A stretch of 41,913 bases of DNA from Sphaerisporangium sp. (GTDB taxonomy: Bacteria; Actinomycetota; Actinomycetes; Streptosporangiales; Streptosporangiaceae), in the NCBI GenBank assembly GCA_025964675.1, contig JAOPYI010000272.1, positions 1-41,913 on the forward strand, in the 5' to 3' direction. Positions 15,692 through 23,991 of this stretch are shown in pieces. Under the pieces are notes generated by a model. That model was not told the origin of the DNA, did not search any database, and saw only the letters and a list, made by a program, of their open reading frames with translations. Numbering within the stretch: position 1 is the stretch's first letter; every line of letters starts with the position of its first letter. The position numbers and the translations under genes are program-made.

Positions 15692-16939
15692 ATGAACGCC
15701 ATCCCCCTCAACGAGCCCCCCACCCCCACCACCGGCGGGCCAAGACCCCTCACCCTCGCCAAAAACCCCGCCACCAACCGGCACCACACCGTCCTCATCG
15801 CCACCGACACCTACCCCCCCGACGTCAACGGCGCCGCCTACTTCACCCACCGCCTCGCAACCGGCCTAGCCGCCCGAGGCACCCAGGTCCACGTCGTCTG
15901 CGCCTCCGACCACGGCCCCCCACGCACCGAAACCAGCAACGGAGTCACGGTCCACCGGCTGCGCTCCGCACCACTCCTGGTCCACCCCACCATGCGGGTC
16001 ACCATCCCCACCCGGCTCGGCCGCACCCTGTCACGGCTGATCGAGCACGTGGGCCCGCAGGTCGTACACGTCCAAGGACACTTCGTGGTAGGCCGTGCCG
16101 CGGTCGGGGCCGCCGGGCGGGCAGGCCTGCCCGTGGTCGCCACCAACCACTTCATGCCCGACAACCTGTTCCAGTTCGCCCACATCCCCGCCTGGCTCCG
16201 CCACCGCGTGGGACACCTCGCCTGGCAGGACTTCAGCCGGGTGTACGCCCGCGCCGACCACATCACCGCCCCCACCCCCATCGCCGCCGGGCTGCTCTCC
16301 GACAAAGGGTTCACCCGCCACGTAGAAGCCGTCTCCTGCGGCATCGACCTGCACCGGTTCCAACCACAACCGCAGCAATGGGCACGGCAACGATTCCAGC
16401 TCCCCGACCGCCCCACCATCCTGTTCGTCGGCCGCCTCGACGAAGAAAAACGGCTCGACGAGCTCATAAAAGCCCTCCGCCACATGCCGCGCCACCTCGA
16501 CGCCCAAGCAGTCCTCGTCGGCACCGGCGGAAAACAACCAGCCCTGGAACGCCTCGCAGCGCGGATCGGGGTCAGCGGCCGCGTGCACTTCCTCGGCTTC
16601 GTCCCCGACGCCGACCTGCCGCAGGTCTACTCCACCGCCGACGTGTTCGCCATGCCCGGCACCGCCGAACTACAAAGCATCGCCACCCTCGAAGCCATGG
16701 CCAGCGGCCTCCCCATCGTCGCAGCCAACGCCATGGCCCTGCCACACCTGGTCGCCGACAACGGCTACCTCTACCAACCAGGCGACGTACCACAGCTGGC
16801 ACGGCACCTGACCACCATCCTCACCTCCACCGAACTCCGCACCTCAATGGCCAACGCCAGCCTCATCCGCGCCGCCACCCACGACCACCAACACTCCCTC
16901 ACCCGCTTCGAGGAAATCTACGCCGAGCTCGCCACGTGA
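15692..16939 (+). CDS. GT4-family glycosyltransferase
   Basis: 415 residues with two Rossmann-like domains of a GT-B enzyme. The N-terminal half has the acceptor-side motif TDTYPPDVNGAAYFTHRLATGLAARG and VHVQGHFVVGRAAVG. The C-terminal half starts at PTILFVGRLDEEKRLDELIKAL and carries HFLGFVPDADLPQVYSTADVFAMPG followed by the EX7E motif in ELQSIATLE, which binds the nucleotide sugar. This arrangement matches mannosyl- or glucosyltransferases acting on membrane lipids (PimB-, MgtA- and diacylglycerol-glucosyltransferase-like); the donor and acceptor are not determinable here. Its sense strand is unusually C-rich and G-poor, with many CCC and ACC codons. Confidence 0.9.
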   Translation: MNAIPLNEPPTPTTGGPRPLTLAKNPATNRHHTVLIATDTYPPDVNGAAYFTHRLATGLAARGTQVHVVCASDHGPPRTETSNGVTVHRLRSAPLLVHPTMRVTIPTRLGRTLSRLIEHVGPQVVHVQGHFVVGRAAVGAAGRAGLPVVATNHFMPDNLFQFAHIPAWLRHRVGHLAWQDFSRVYARADHITAPTPIAAGLLSDKGFTRHVEAVSCGIDLHRFQPQPQQWARQRFQLPDRPTILFVGRLDEEKRLDELIKALRHMPRHLDAQAVLVGTGGKQPALERLAARIGVSGRVHFLGFVPDADLPQVYSTADVFAMPGTAELQSIATLEAMASGLPIVAANAMALPHLVADNGYLYQPGDVPQLARHLTTILTSTELRTSMANASLIRAATHDHQHSLTRFEEIYAELAT

Positions 16940-16985
16940 CCCGACGAGCCGTCCGGCGCATGGCGCATGGCGTGGGGGATGCCGC

Positions 16986-17696
16986 GTGAAGAGGCTCGCG
17001 GTCGCGGGACCGACCCTGACCCTGGTGGTGATGGCCTTCCTGCACGTGGCCTTCGCCGGGGCGGTGAGCCCGACGCACGGCCTCATCAGCGACTACGCGT
17101 GGCTCGCCGGGGCCGGACCGCTGTTCACGCTGGGCGTGCTTTCCCTCGCGGCCGGCTCGATCGCCGTCGCGTACGGCCTCGCCCAGGTGGAGCGGTCGCG
17201 TAGCGCGGCAGCCCGCGCCCTGCTCATGGCAGCCTCGGCGGCCCTGGTGCTGACCGCGCTCTTCCCCACCGACCGCACGCCCGGCATGAGTTCCCTGGGC
17301 GGCGACATCCACCGGTGGTCGGTGGCGGTCGTCTTCACCGGCCTGCCCGGCGCGGGATGGATCTTGGCCCGCCGGACCCGAGACCTCGCCGGCTGGAGGC
17401 GGGCCACACGACGGATTCAGCTGATCAGCACGGTATCGGTGCTCACCCTGATCGCCTACCTGCTGAGCCACCCCAGCTCCCCCGTCGCCCAACTGGTCGG
17501 CGGCCCCGGCTTCTACGGTCTGCTCGAACGCCTGCTTGTGCTCGTCGAGACCGTTCTCGTCCTGGCGATGGCCGTACCGGCCCGGCTGGCATGGTCGCCA
17601 CGCCCGCCCATTGCAGGCGTGGCGGGCACTACGCGCGTGGCGGGCGCCGACCGGCGCCCGCCACCCGGTGCTTCAGCGCCGCCAGAGCACGGCTGA
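16986..17696 (+). CDS. DUF998 integral membrane protein
   Basis: 236 residues with six predicted membrane segments, roughly 5-25, 40-65, 78-98, 112-132, 150-168 and 185-205. Segments such as GLISDYAWLAGAGPLFTLG, LFPTDRTPGMSSLGGDIHRWSVAVVF and FYGLLERLLVLVETVLVLAMA are characteristic of DUF998, a family of unknown function. The start is GTG at 16986 with a G-rich stretch upstream. The last 24 bases overlap the end of the convergent secreted-protein gene, and the 3' coding region contains a strong hairpin. Confidence 0.85.
   Translation: MKRLAVAGPTLTLVVMAFLHVAFAGAVSPTHGLISDYAWLAGAGPLFTLGVLSLAAGSIAVAYGLAQVERSRSAAARALLMAASAALVLTALFPTDRTPGMSSLGGDIHRWSVAVVFTGLPGAGWILARRTRDLAGWRRATRRIQLISTVSVLTLIAYLLSHPSSPVAQLVGGPGFYGLLERLLVLVETVLVLAMAVPARLAWSPRPPIAGVAGTTRVAGADRRPPPGASAPPEHG
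17637..17664. terminator. Bidirectional hairpin at convergent gene ends
   Basis: A perfect 12-bp stem (GTGGCGGGCGCC at 17637-17648; complement at 17653-17664) closes a four-base loop. It lies eight bases beyond the stop of the leftward secreted-protein gene and inside the last codons of the rightward DUF998 gene. A second, overlapping nine-pair stem (17596-17604 with 17616-17624) shares the repeated GCGTGGCGGGC element, so alternative folds are possible. Confidence 0.6.
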
Positions 17697-19082
17697 GGTG
17701 GTGTTGCGGTCGAGGAGGACATCGCCGTTCCAGGTCAGGAACGACTGCTGGGGCAGGTAATCGTTGCCGAGGAAGAAGCCACGCTTGATCGCGGTGACGT
17801 GCACGGCGGCGCCGGTGTCGGTGCCCACCACAACGCGGTGGACGCTGACCTCGGCGATGTCGTTGACCGTTATGCCGGCCGGCAGTTCGACCGTGGTGGC
17901 CGCCGGGTCGTCGCGCCCGATGGACCAGGTCGGATCCACGTGGTGTGACAGATAGATGGTGTCGCCCGTGACGAGGCGTACGCCCAGCGAGACCCCGACC
18001 CAGGACGCCCCCGCGTTAGCCGGCTGCGTGGTCTTCTTGACCACCGCGTACAGGTAGTTGCGCTGGTCGCTCACGTCCGGTGTGAGCGGCGTCCCCGCCG
18101 AAGCAGCCTCGATCTTGCCCTCGCGGAGCATTTCCTTGGCCATGATCTGGTACGTCCAGGGGTTGGTGTCCATGAGGTACTCACGAGCCTGGTCGGCCGG
18201 CAGGGTCTGCAGGCTCGACAGGAAGAACCGCATGGGGTCGTCCACCTGGTCGCACATGTTGTTGTTCGACGTACAGGTCTCCAGCAGGGCGTGGTCGCCC
18301 TCGTACTTGCCGGAGAAGTGCAGCGTCTGGTGGTTGGCGGCCTGGTAGGTGTCGCTGCCCGCGACCCGGTTGCCGTGCTCGTCCACTTCGACGGCGTAGA
18401 TCCACTCGATGTCGGTCGTGCGACCCCAACGGGCCATCAGCGCCGGCGTGTTCGTCCCACCGTCCTCGTTGCTCCACACCACCGAGTAGGTGAGCCTCGT
18501 GTGGCCCGCAGTGGCGGCCGGCGCCGTCTCATGCCAAGCGATGAGCGGAGTGTCGGTGGTCGCGTTCTGGTACGGGCTCCCGAGGGCAGCGATGTTGCGC
18601 CCATAGACGACGGGCGCGTACCTCAGCACCAGGTACTCGGGACTTCCCGGCGCGTACGTCGAGACCCGCAGCGTGTCCAGCAGGACTGATTTGCTCGTCG
18701 CCGCGGAGCGTTCGCCGGCGAAATGCAGCCGCAGCTGATGCACCCCGGCGGTGAGACGCCCCAGCGCAAGCTGCCGGTGAAGGGGCTGCCCGCCTGAGAC
18801 GACAAGGTCGGTGGCATATCGGTTGTCGACCGAGACGGACACGACCGCCGACTCGGCACCCGCCACCGCCCAGTCCGTGCCTGGGGCGGCCGTGTTCAGA
18901 TCGATGAGCGCCTCGCCGGACCTCGGCACGACGACCGGCACCCGCACGTCCGGGTGGTCACGGCGGACCGCGAACGCGTGCGTGGTGTCGCCCGGGTTCG
19001 CGTGTGCCGTGGCCGGCGCGGCCAAGCCGGCCACGGCTAGGACGGCTGCGGCCGACGCGGTTAGCAGTTGGACAACTCGCAT
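17673..19082 (-). CDS. Secreted protein of unknown family
   Basis: 469 residues when started at the ATG at 19082, which follows GGAGGA at good spacing. The N-terminus (MRVVQLLTASAAAVLAVAGLAAPATAHA) is a Sec-type signal peptide with a cleavable AxA. The mature protein begins with a region of about 130 residues that looks like a jelly-roll sandwich (VDNRYATDLVVSGG, GVHQLRLHFAGE). A second domain follows (VLRYAPVVYGRNIAALGSPY, LIAWHE, SVVWSNEDGGT, RWGRTTDIEWIYAVEVDE, HFSGKYEGDHALLETC). Two cysteines close together (ETCTSNNNMC) could form a disulfide. I do not recognise the family. The WSNEDGG and histidine/aspartate-rich stretches suggest a binding or hydrolytic domain, but no known catalytic motif is clear. 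Confidence 0.85.
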   Translation of the reverse strand: MRVVQLLTASAAAVLAVAGLAAPATAHANPGDTTHAFAVRRDHPDVRVPVVVPRSGEALIDLNTAAPGTDWAVAGAESAVVSVSVDNRYATDLVVSGGQPLHRQLALGRLTAGVHQLRLHFAGERSAATSKSVLLDTLRVSTYAPGSPEYLVLRYAPVVYGRNIAALGSPYQNATTDTPLIAWHETAPAATAGHTRLTYSVVWSNEDGGTNTPALMARWGRTTDIEWIYAVEVDEHGNRVAGSDTYQAANHQTLHFSGKYEGDHALLETCTSNNNMCDQVDDPMRFFLSSLQTLPADQAREYLMDTNPWTYQIMAKEMLREGKIEAASAGTPLTPDVSDQRNYLYAVVKKTTQPANAGASWVGVSLGVRLVTGDTIYLSHHVDPTWSIGRDDPAATTVELPAGITVNDIAEVSVHRVVVGTDTGAAVHVTAIKRGFFLGNDYLPQQSFLTWNGDVLLDRNTTSAVLWRR

Positions 19083-19412
19083 CAGGTTTTCCTCCACTTG
19101 AGGGACGGCGCCGCAGGCAAGCGGAGTAGACCAAATCAGCTGTGCGACGCGGTGCCCGCGAACAAAACGGATCAGCTTCCAGGTCTAGTGATCGAAACTG
19201 ACCGTCCGGCCAATGCCGGGGAAGCAGCCGTTGAAGAGCGAAACAAGCTCGTCCGGTCGGTCGCCAGGGCGGAGCACAGCTGGTGCCGTTATCACCGGTC
19301 GGGCAACCGCGGCCCCGCCACCACGCGCGTCCGGCTTCCGGTCACCGATTAGCCCCTTCGAGCTCACCATCTCCTGCAGAACGATGAGGACCAGGGCTGA
19401 TGCCCTCGCGCG
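19083..19412. other. Intergenic region with no recognisable gene
   Basis: 330 bases between the secreted-protein start and the MFS stop, both leftward genes. Beyond the GGAGGA ribosome binding site at its left edge, no convincing promoter, hairpin or small gene was seen. It must contain the promoter of the secreted-protein gene. Confidence 0.6.
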
Positions 19413-20657
19413 TCAGCCAGGTCGCCGTTCGTGTCGGGCCAGCCGGCTGAGGATCCAGAGCACGGGAAGGAACAGCACCGCAGCGTTGATCATCATCAAC
19501 GGCCAGCCGGTGAGGTCGACCGCGAACCCGAGGATGGCCGGTCCCGCAGCGCCACCGGCGGCATAGGCGATGGCGTACAGCCCGGTGTAGAGGCCGGTGA
19601 CCGAGGTAGTGCCTGCCGCGTTCCACAGCGCGACGATCGCGTTGACGGAGAACGCCGCGAATCCCATCGCCGAGATCGCGAGACCGACCACGGTCATCGG
19701 GACGGTGTGCAGGAGGCCGCCAAAGACCAGCCCACCGAGGAACACCAGCGCGCCGAACCAGATCATCCGCAGCTGGCCGACCCGCTGCGAGAACAGCGCG
19801 ATCGGCGCCGCCACCACGAAGAACGCGAACGCGCCCGCGATCCCGAGGCCACCGGCCGTGCCACGCGAGATGTCCAGCACCTCGATCGCGTACGGGGTGA
19901 ACAGCGACCGTAGCCCCTGCCACGTCGCGTTGTAGCCGAAGACGCCGACCAGGATCAGGAGCCGTGTCCGGTCGGGGTTCTGGACGATCTCCCGCAGGAC
20001 GTGCCGCATCTTCGGGACCTGCCCGGCGCCCTCACCGTCCAGGACACCGGCCACCGTCGGTTGCTGGCGGCGCAGGCCGGCGGCCGCGATCCAGAGGCCG
20101 GCGATGAGCAGGATGGCCGGGACGACGAACGCGAACTGTATGTGATCATCGACGAGCGTGAGGCTGATGAGCGCGGCGACTACCACGGTGAGCGCCACCG
20201 CGAGTTTCACGAAACCGTTCGCGGTGCTTCGCTGGGCCGGCCGGACGAAGTCGGCGAGCTGCGACTCGACGACCGGCCGGAACGAGTTGGCGATGAACGC
20301 GAAGCTGACGATGAGAGCGATGAGGACGGGAAGGCTGGACGCCCGCGGCAGGAAGACGAAGGGGACGGCGGCGAGGGGACCGCCGACGACGATGAAGATC
20401 AGGCGGTTACCGCGCCTCGCGCGATAGCGGTCGGACCGGTACCCCATCCAGGGCTGCACGAAGACCCCGAGCACGTTGTCGATGCCCATGACCAGGCCAA
20501 TGAGACCGGCGCTCGACACGTACCGGCGCAGCTCGGCCGGCACCTGGGCGTCGTAGAAGTTCCAGATCAGCTCGTGCCCGAACACCGCGGTAGCGATGAG
20601 GAAAACGACGCGCTTGCGGATCCGGGGCTGCACGTCGCTTGAAACGTTGTCGCGCAC
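19413..20657 (-). CDS. MFS transporter (SLC45/GPH-like)
   Basis: 414 residues with about twelve hydrophobic segments. MFS features are VMGIDNVLGVFVQPWMGYRSDRYRARRGNR (the loop 2-3 motif with D-R and basic residues), the central loop around residues 195-235, and a second-half bundle ending LTGWPLMMINAAVLFLPVLWILSRL. The WxGxxSD-type motif resembles sugar/proton symporters of the SLC45 or GPH groups. The GTG start at 20657 has AGGAGG upstream. It is divergent from the IclR-led operon. It is therefore a candidate importer for that operon's substrate, although the family also includes sugar carriers. Confidence 0.9.
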   Translation of the reverse strand: MRDNVSSDVQPRIRKRVVFLIATAVFGHELIWNFYDAQVPAELRRYVSSAGLIGLVMGIDNVLGVFVQPWMGYRSDRYRARRGNRLIFIVVGGPLAAVPFVFLPRASSLPVLIALIVSFAFIANSFRPVVESQLADFVRPAQRSTANGFVKLAVALTVVVAALISLTLVDDHIQFAFVVPAILLIAGLWIAAAGLRRQQPTVAGVLDGEGAGQVPKMRHVLREIVQNPDRTRLLILVGVFGYNATWQGLRSLFTPYAIEVLDISRGTAGGLGIAGAFAFFVVAAPIALFSQRVGQLRMIWFGALVFLGGLVFGGLLHTVPMTVVGLAISAMGFAAFSVNAIVALWNAAGTTSVTGLYTGLYAIAYAAGGAAGPAILGFAVDLTGWPLMMINAAVLFLPVLWILSRLARHERRPG

Positions 20658-20718
20658 GGTGGCCCTCCTTCCATCCGAGCTGGTTTCGGACTATGACTTC
20701 TAGCCGTCACGCAGCGAG

Positions 20719-20748
20719 ACTGTGGCAGGGCTCACATTGCGGTGTCAA
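20719..20748 (-). promoter_or_regulatory. Possible promoter of the MFS gene
   Basis: On the minus strand a perfect TTGACA (20748-20743) is followed, after 18 bases, by CACAGT (20724-20719), a poor -10 match. It lies about 60 bases upstream of the GTG start at 20657. The good -35 box is the main support. Confidence 0.3.
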
Positions 20749-20788
20749 GAGTGTGCAAGCGCTGACAAAGCACGGCGCGAACGGCTGG

Positions 20789-20817
20789 TTGACGAGCGGG
20801 CGACGGCATCGTAGTTT
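20789..20817 (+). promoter_or_regulatory. Promoter of the IclR operon
   Basis: TTGACG (20789-20794), a 17-base spacer and TAGTTT (20812-20817), which fits TANNNT. Transcription would begin near 20824, leaving a leader of about 38 bases that includes the GGGAGGA ribosome binding site before the GTG at 20862. Confidence 0.5.
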
Positions 20818-20836
20818 CAAATACTGCAAAATAAAC
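20814..20836. promoter_or_regulatory. Candidate IclR operator over the -10/+1 region
   Basis: A 23-bp AT-rich imperfect inverted repeat bounded by GTTT and AAAC covers the -10 box and the predicted transcription start. AT-rich imperfect palindromes at the autogenous promoter are typical IclR-family targets. The arms match at only about five of nine positions, so this is tentative. Confidence 0.35.
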
Positions 20837-20861
20837 ATCGAAAAATGGGAGGAGTGGTCTG

Positions 20862-21653
20862 GTGAGCCAGCTCACTGAGGGCGGAGCCACCGCACGCCGT
20901 GCCCTCCGTCTTCTCGAGGCGCTCGCCGCGTCCGGGCCGTACCCCTCGCTCGACCAGCTCGCCGCGTCGACCGGCCTGAGCAAGAGCACCGCGTACCGGC
21001 TCCTACGGGTCCTGCAGGACGAGCACTACGTCGAGCGCGCCGAGTCGGGCGGATACCGGCTGGGCAGCCGGATGGTCGGGCTCGCCGCCGCCGCGCTCCC
21101 GGAGCTGGACCTGTACGCCGCGGCCCGGCCTATCCTCAGGCGGCTGGCACAGCGCTCGCAGGAGACGGTGACGCTGCACCGGCGCGCCGGTGACCTCGCG
21201 ATCTTGGTCCTCGCGGCGGAGAGCGAGGAGTTCTCGCTCCGACGCGTGGCACAGATCGGTGAGGCGACCCCGCTCATACGCGGTGCCGCCGGCACGGCGA
21301 TCCTCGCGCAGACCGACGAATCCGACCGTCACGCGATCATCCAGCGCAACGTCGCGCCGTCCGAACGCGCCGCGCTGGAGACTCGCCTGGCCGACGTCCG
21401 CCACCGCGGCTTCGCCGTCTCCACCGGCGCCAACCACCCCGGCGTCCACGGCGTGGCCATCGCCGTACCGTCAACCGCCGCAAGCGCCCGGGCGACCTCC
21501 ATCGCGATCTCAGGACCCGGGTTCCGCTGGACGGAGGAGCGCATGGAGCAGTTCGCGCCCCAGCTCCGGGAGGTCGTGGCCGAGCTCTCCATACTGTTCG
21601 AGCAGGAGCCTGGCCGCGTCCACTTGCGAGCCGATCACGAAACGACGTCATGA
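20862..21653 (+). CDS. IclR-family transcriptional regulator
   Basis: 263 residues. The N-terminal winged helix has ARRALRLLEALAASG, SLDQLAASTGLSKSTAYRLLRVLQ (recognition helix) and YVERAESGGYRLGSRM (wing). The C-terminal ligand domain contains ARPILRRLAQRSQETVTLHRRAGD, IRGAAGTAILAQTDE and GFAVSTGANHPGVHGVAIAVP. IclR proteins usually sense a small carboxylic acid from the pathway they control. The GTG start has GGGAGGA upstream. The stop overlaps the PrpD-like gene (ATGA at 21650-21653), so the regulator and enzymes form one operon. Confidence 0.93.
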   Translation: MSQLTEGGATARRALRLLEALAASGPYPSLDQLAASTGLSKSTAYRLLRVLQDEHYVERAESGGYRLGSRMVGLAAAALPELDLYAAARPILRRLAQRSQETVTLHRRAGDLAILVLAAESEEFSLRRVAQIGEATPLIRGAAGTAILAQTDESDRHAIIQRNVAPSERAALETRLADVRHRGFAVSTGANHPGVHGVAIAVPSTAASARATSIAISGPGFRWTEERMEQFAPQLREVVAELSILFEQEPGRVHLRADHETTS

Positions 21654-23089
21654 GCACCGACATGGCGGCGAACGTCGAGGTCACCGGGCCGCTGACCGCC
21701 TGGGTGCACGGTCTGGCCCTCGCGGACGTGCCCGCTGCGGTCCTCGAACGCGCCAAGCACCTTCTGCTCGACGGTGTCGGCTGCGCGCTGATCGGTGCGC
21801 AGCTGCCGTGGTCGCGCGTGGCGACGGACGCGGTGACCGCCTTGGAGGGGACCGGCGACGCCGTGATCATCGGCACCGGACGGACCACGAGCCCCTCGGC
21901 CGCGGCGGTGCTCAACGGAACCTTCGTGCAGGGCTTCGAACTCGACGACTTCCACCCGTTCGCCCCGCTGCACAGCAACTCCCTCATCCTCCCGTCGGTG
22001 CTGTCCACCGCCCAGACGCTTCCCGGAGTCAGCGGCGCGCAGGCCCTGCTGGCCGCGATCGTCGGGTTCGAGGTCGGTCCCCGCGTCGGCCTGGCGCTGC
22101 ACGGGGCGCAGATGCTCTCACGCGGATGGCACTCAGGCGCGGTGTTCGGGACCCACACCAGCGCGATGGCAGCCGGCAAGCTGCGCGACCTCGACCCCGC
22201 CCGTCTCGAGGACGCGCTGGGACTGGCGGGCACGCAGTCGGGGGGGCTGATGGCCGCGCAGTACGAAGCGATGTCCAAGCGAATGCACCACGGGTTCGCC
22301 GCACGCGCCGGTTTCTACGCCGCAGGGCTCGCCGCCGCCGGGTACACGGGGATCAAGCGGGTCTTCGAGCGCGAGTACGGGGGATTTCTCGCCGTGTTCG
22401 GAGAAGGGCACGACCCGCAGCCGCAGCAGATCACCGCCGAGCTCGGCACGAGGTGGGAAACCTCGATGATCATGGTGAAGTCCTATGCCGCGATGGGCGG
22501 CGTGCACGGGGCGATCGACGCCGCGCGGGTCCTGCGTGACGACGGGCTCGACCCGAAGGCGATCACGCGCATCGACCTCACCGTGGGGCATGCGGTCTAC
22601 CACCACGGGTGGTGGCGGCCCGAGCGGCCACTCACGGCGATCGGCGCGCAGATGAACATCGGGTACGCGACCGCGGTGGCGTTGCTCGACGGCAACGTCC
22701 TGCCGGAGCAGTTCACGCCCGAGCGCATCGACGCCGACGACGTCTGGGGGCTGCTCGAACGCACCCACGTCCATCTCGACGAGAAGCTCACGGATGCTCC
22801 GATGACCCGGCGGTTCCGGACCGTGCTGCGCGTGACCCTCGACGACGGGTCGGCCCACGAGAAGACGGTCGACACGCCCCACGGCAGTCCCTTCGACCCG
22901 GTGACCAATGGCGAGGTCATCGCCAAGTTCCGGGCACTCATGGAACGCGTCATCGACGAGCCCCGCGCCCGCGCGATCGAACGCGCCGTTCTCGCCCTGG
23001 AGGATCTGGACCACCTCGACGACCTCGTGGACCTGCTTGCGTCCCCCGTCGCCGGCGCGCTCGACTCGAACGGAAGGACCGGCCCTTGA
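21650..23089 (+). CDS. MmgE/PrpD-family protein
   Basis: 479 residues, the family's usual size. It opens with an all-helical part (LTAWVHGLALADVPAAVLERAKHLLLDGVGCALIG) and contains family stretches AAVLNGTFVQGFELDDFHPFAPLHSNSLILPSVLS, GWHSGAVFGTHTSAMAAGKL and KSYAAMGGVHGAIDAARVL. It ends in the PrpD lid domain (RFRTVLRVTLDDGSAHEKTVDTPHGSPFDPVTNGEVIAKFRALM). Family members dehydrate 2-methylcitrate (PrpD), decarboxylate cis-aconitate or epimerise iminodisuccinate. A dehydration role is inferred from the lyase and hydro-lyase genes that follow. The next gene starts inside its stop codon. Confidence 0.92.
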   Translation: MSTDMAANVEVTGPLTAWVHGLALADVPAAVLERAKHLLLDGVGCALIGAQLPWSRVATDAVTALEGTGDAVIIGTGRTTSPSAAAVLNGTFVQGFELDDFHPFAPLHSNSLILPSVLSTAQTLPGVSGAQALLAAIVGFEVGPRVGLALHGAQMLSRGWHSGAVFGTHTSAMAAGKLRDLDPARLEDALGLAGTQSGGLMAAQYEAMSKRMHHGFAARAGFYAAGLAAAGYTGIKRVFEREYGGFLAVFGEGHDPQPQQITAELGTRWETSMIMVKSYAAMGGVHGAIDAARVLRDDGLDPKAITRIDLTVGHAVYHHGWWRPERPLTAIGAQMNIGYATAVALLDGNVLPEQFTPERIDADDVWGLLERTHVHLDEKLTDAPMTRRFRTVLRVTLDDGSAHEKTVDTPHGSPFDPVTNGEVIAKFRALMERVIDEPRARAIERAVLALEDLDHLDDLVDLLASPVAGALDSNGRTGP

Positions 23090-23988
23090 GCACCACCACC
23101 GCGCGGACTCGTCTGCGCACCATGATCGATGCCCGCGACCTCGTCGTCGCCCCCGGCGTCTTCGACGGCATCTCGGCCTCGATCGCGGCCCGCACCAAGC
23201 AGCACGCTGCCTACCTCACCGGCGCCGGCGTCGCCGCGTCCGGGTTCGGGCTCCCGGACGTCGGGCTCGTCACGCAGACCGAGATGGTGGAACGGGCCCG
23301 GATGATCGTGCGCGCGTGCGGCGACCTGCCCGTCATCGCCGACGCCGACACCGGCTACGGAGCGCCGATGAACGTCGTGCGCACCGTCCGCGAGTACGAG
23401 GCCGCGGGCGTCGCCGCCATCCAGCTGGAGGACCAGGCCTTCCCCAAGCGCTGCGGGCACCTGCCCGACAAGGAACTGGTGAGCGCCGACGACTTCCTCC
23501 TCACGCTGACCGCCGCGCTGGACGCCCGACAAGACCCCGACCTGCTCGTCATCGCGCGCACCGACGCGCGCGCCGTCCTCGGCCTCGACGAGGCGATCCA
23601 GCGCGCCAACCTGTACGCCGCGGCCGGCGCCGACGTCATCTTCGTCGAAGCGCCCGAAGGTGCCGACGAGATCGAACGGATCGCCCGCGAGGTCGAGGCG
23701 CCGAAGCTCGTCAACCTGGTCCTCGGCGGCCTGACGCCCCTGCAGTCCGCCGACCGGCTTCGCGAGCTCGGCTACGCGATCGCCATCCACCCGGCCAACG
23801 CCCTCGCCCACGCCGCGCTCGGCATGCTGAACGCGCTGTGCGAGCTGTCGGGCGAGAACGTCGCCGATCACCTCCCGACGAAGCCGTCGGAGTTCTTCGA
23901 CCTCGTCGGGATGCGCGAGTGGGCCGCCATCGGCGAGCGCTACCGGATCCCTCGCACGAGTGTCCCCTCCGGCGAGGAAGGAGCCTGA
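23086..23988 (+). CDS. Isocitrate lyase/PEP mutase-family carbon-carbon lyase
   Basis: 300 residues from a TTG at 23086 that overlaps the previous stop (TTGA) and has GGAAGGA nine bases upstream. The TIM-barrel family motifs are all there: LVVAPGVFDGISASIAA, YLTGAGVAASGFGLPD, PVIADADTGYG (metal-binding aspartates), AAIQLEDQAFPKRCGH (the KRCGH catalytic loop with the essential cysteine), LVIARTDAR and DVIFVEAPE. The cysteine loop is the mark of C-C lyases such as 2-methylisocitrate lyase and 2,3-dimethylmalate lyase rather than PEP mutase. The expected products are pyruvate plus a mono- or dicarboxylate. The true substrate depends on the neighbouring hydro-lyase genes. Confidence 0.93.
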   Translation: MSTTTARTRLRTMIDARDLVVAPGVFDGISASIAARTKQHAAYLTGAGVAASGFGLPDVGLVTQTEMVERARMIVRACGDLPVIADADTGYGAPMNVVRTVREYEAAGVAAIQLEDQAFPKRCGHLPDKELVSADDFLLTLTAALDARQDPDLLVIARTDARAVLGLDEAIQRANLYAAAGADVIFVEAPEGADEIERIAREVEAPKLVNLVLGGLTPLQSADRLRELGYAIAIHPANALAHAALGMLNALCELSGENVADHLPTKPSEFFDLVGMREWAAIGERYRIPRTSVPSGEEGA

Positions 23989-23991
23989 CCG

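Noticed and set aside
22597-23871. 424-residue minus-strand frame across the PrpD/lyase genes
   Set aside because: Antisense shadow spanning two well-supported genes; no ribosome binding site or domain.
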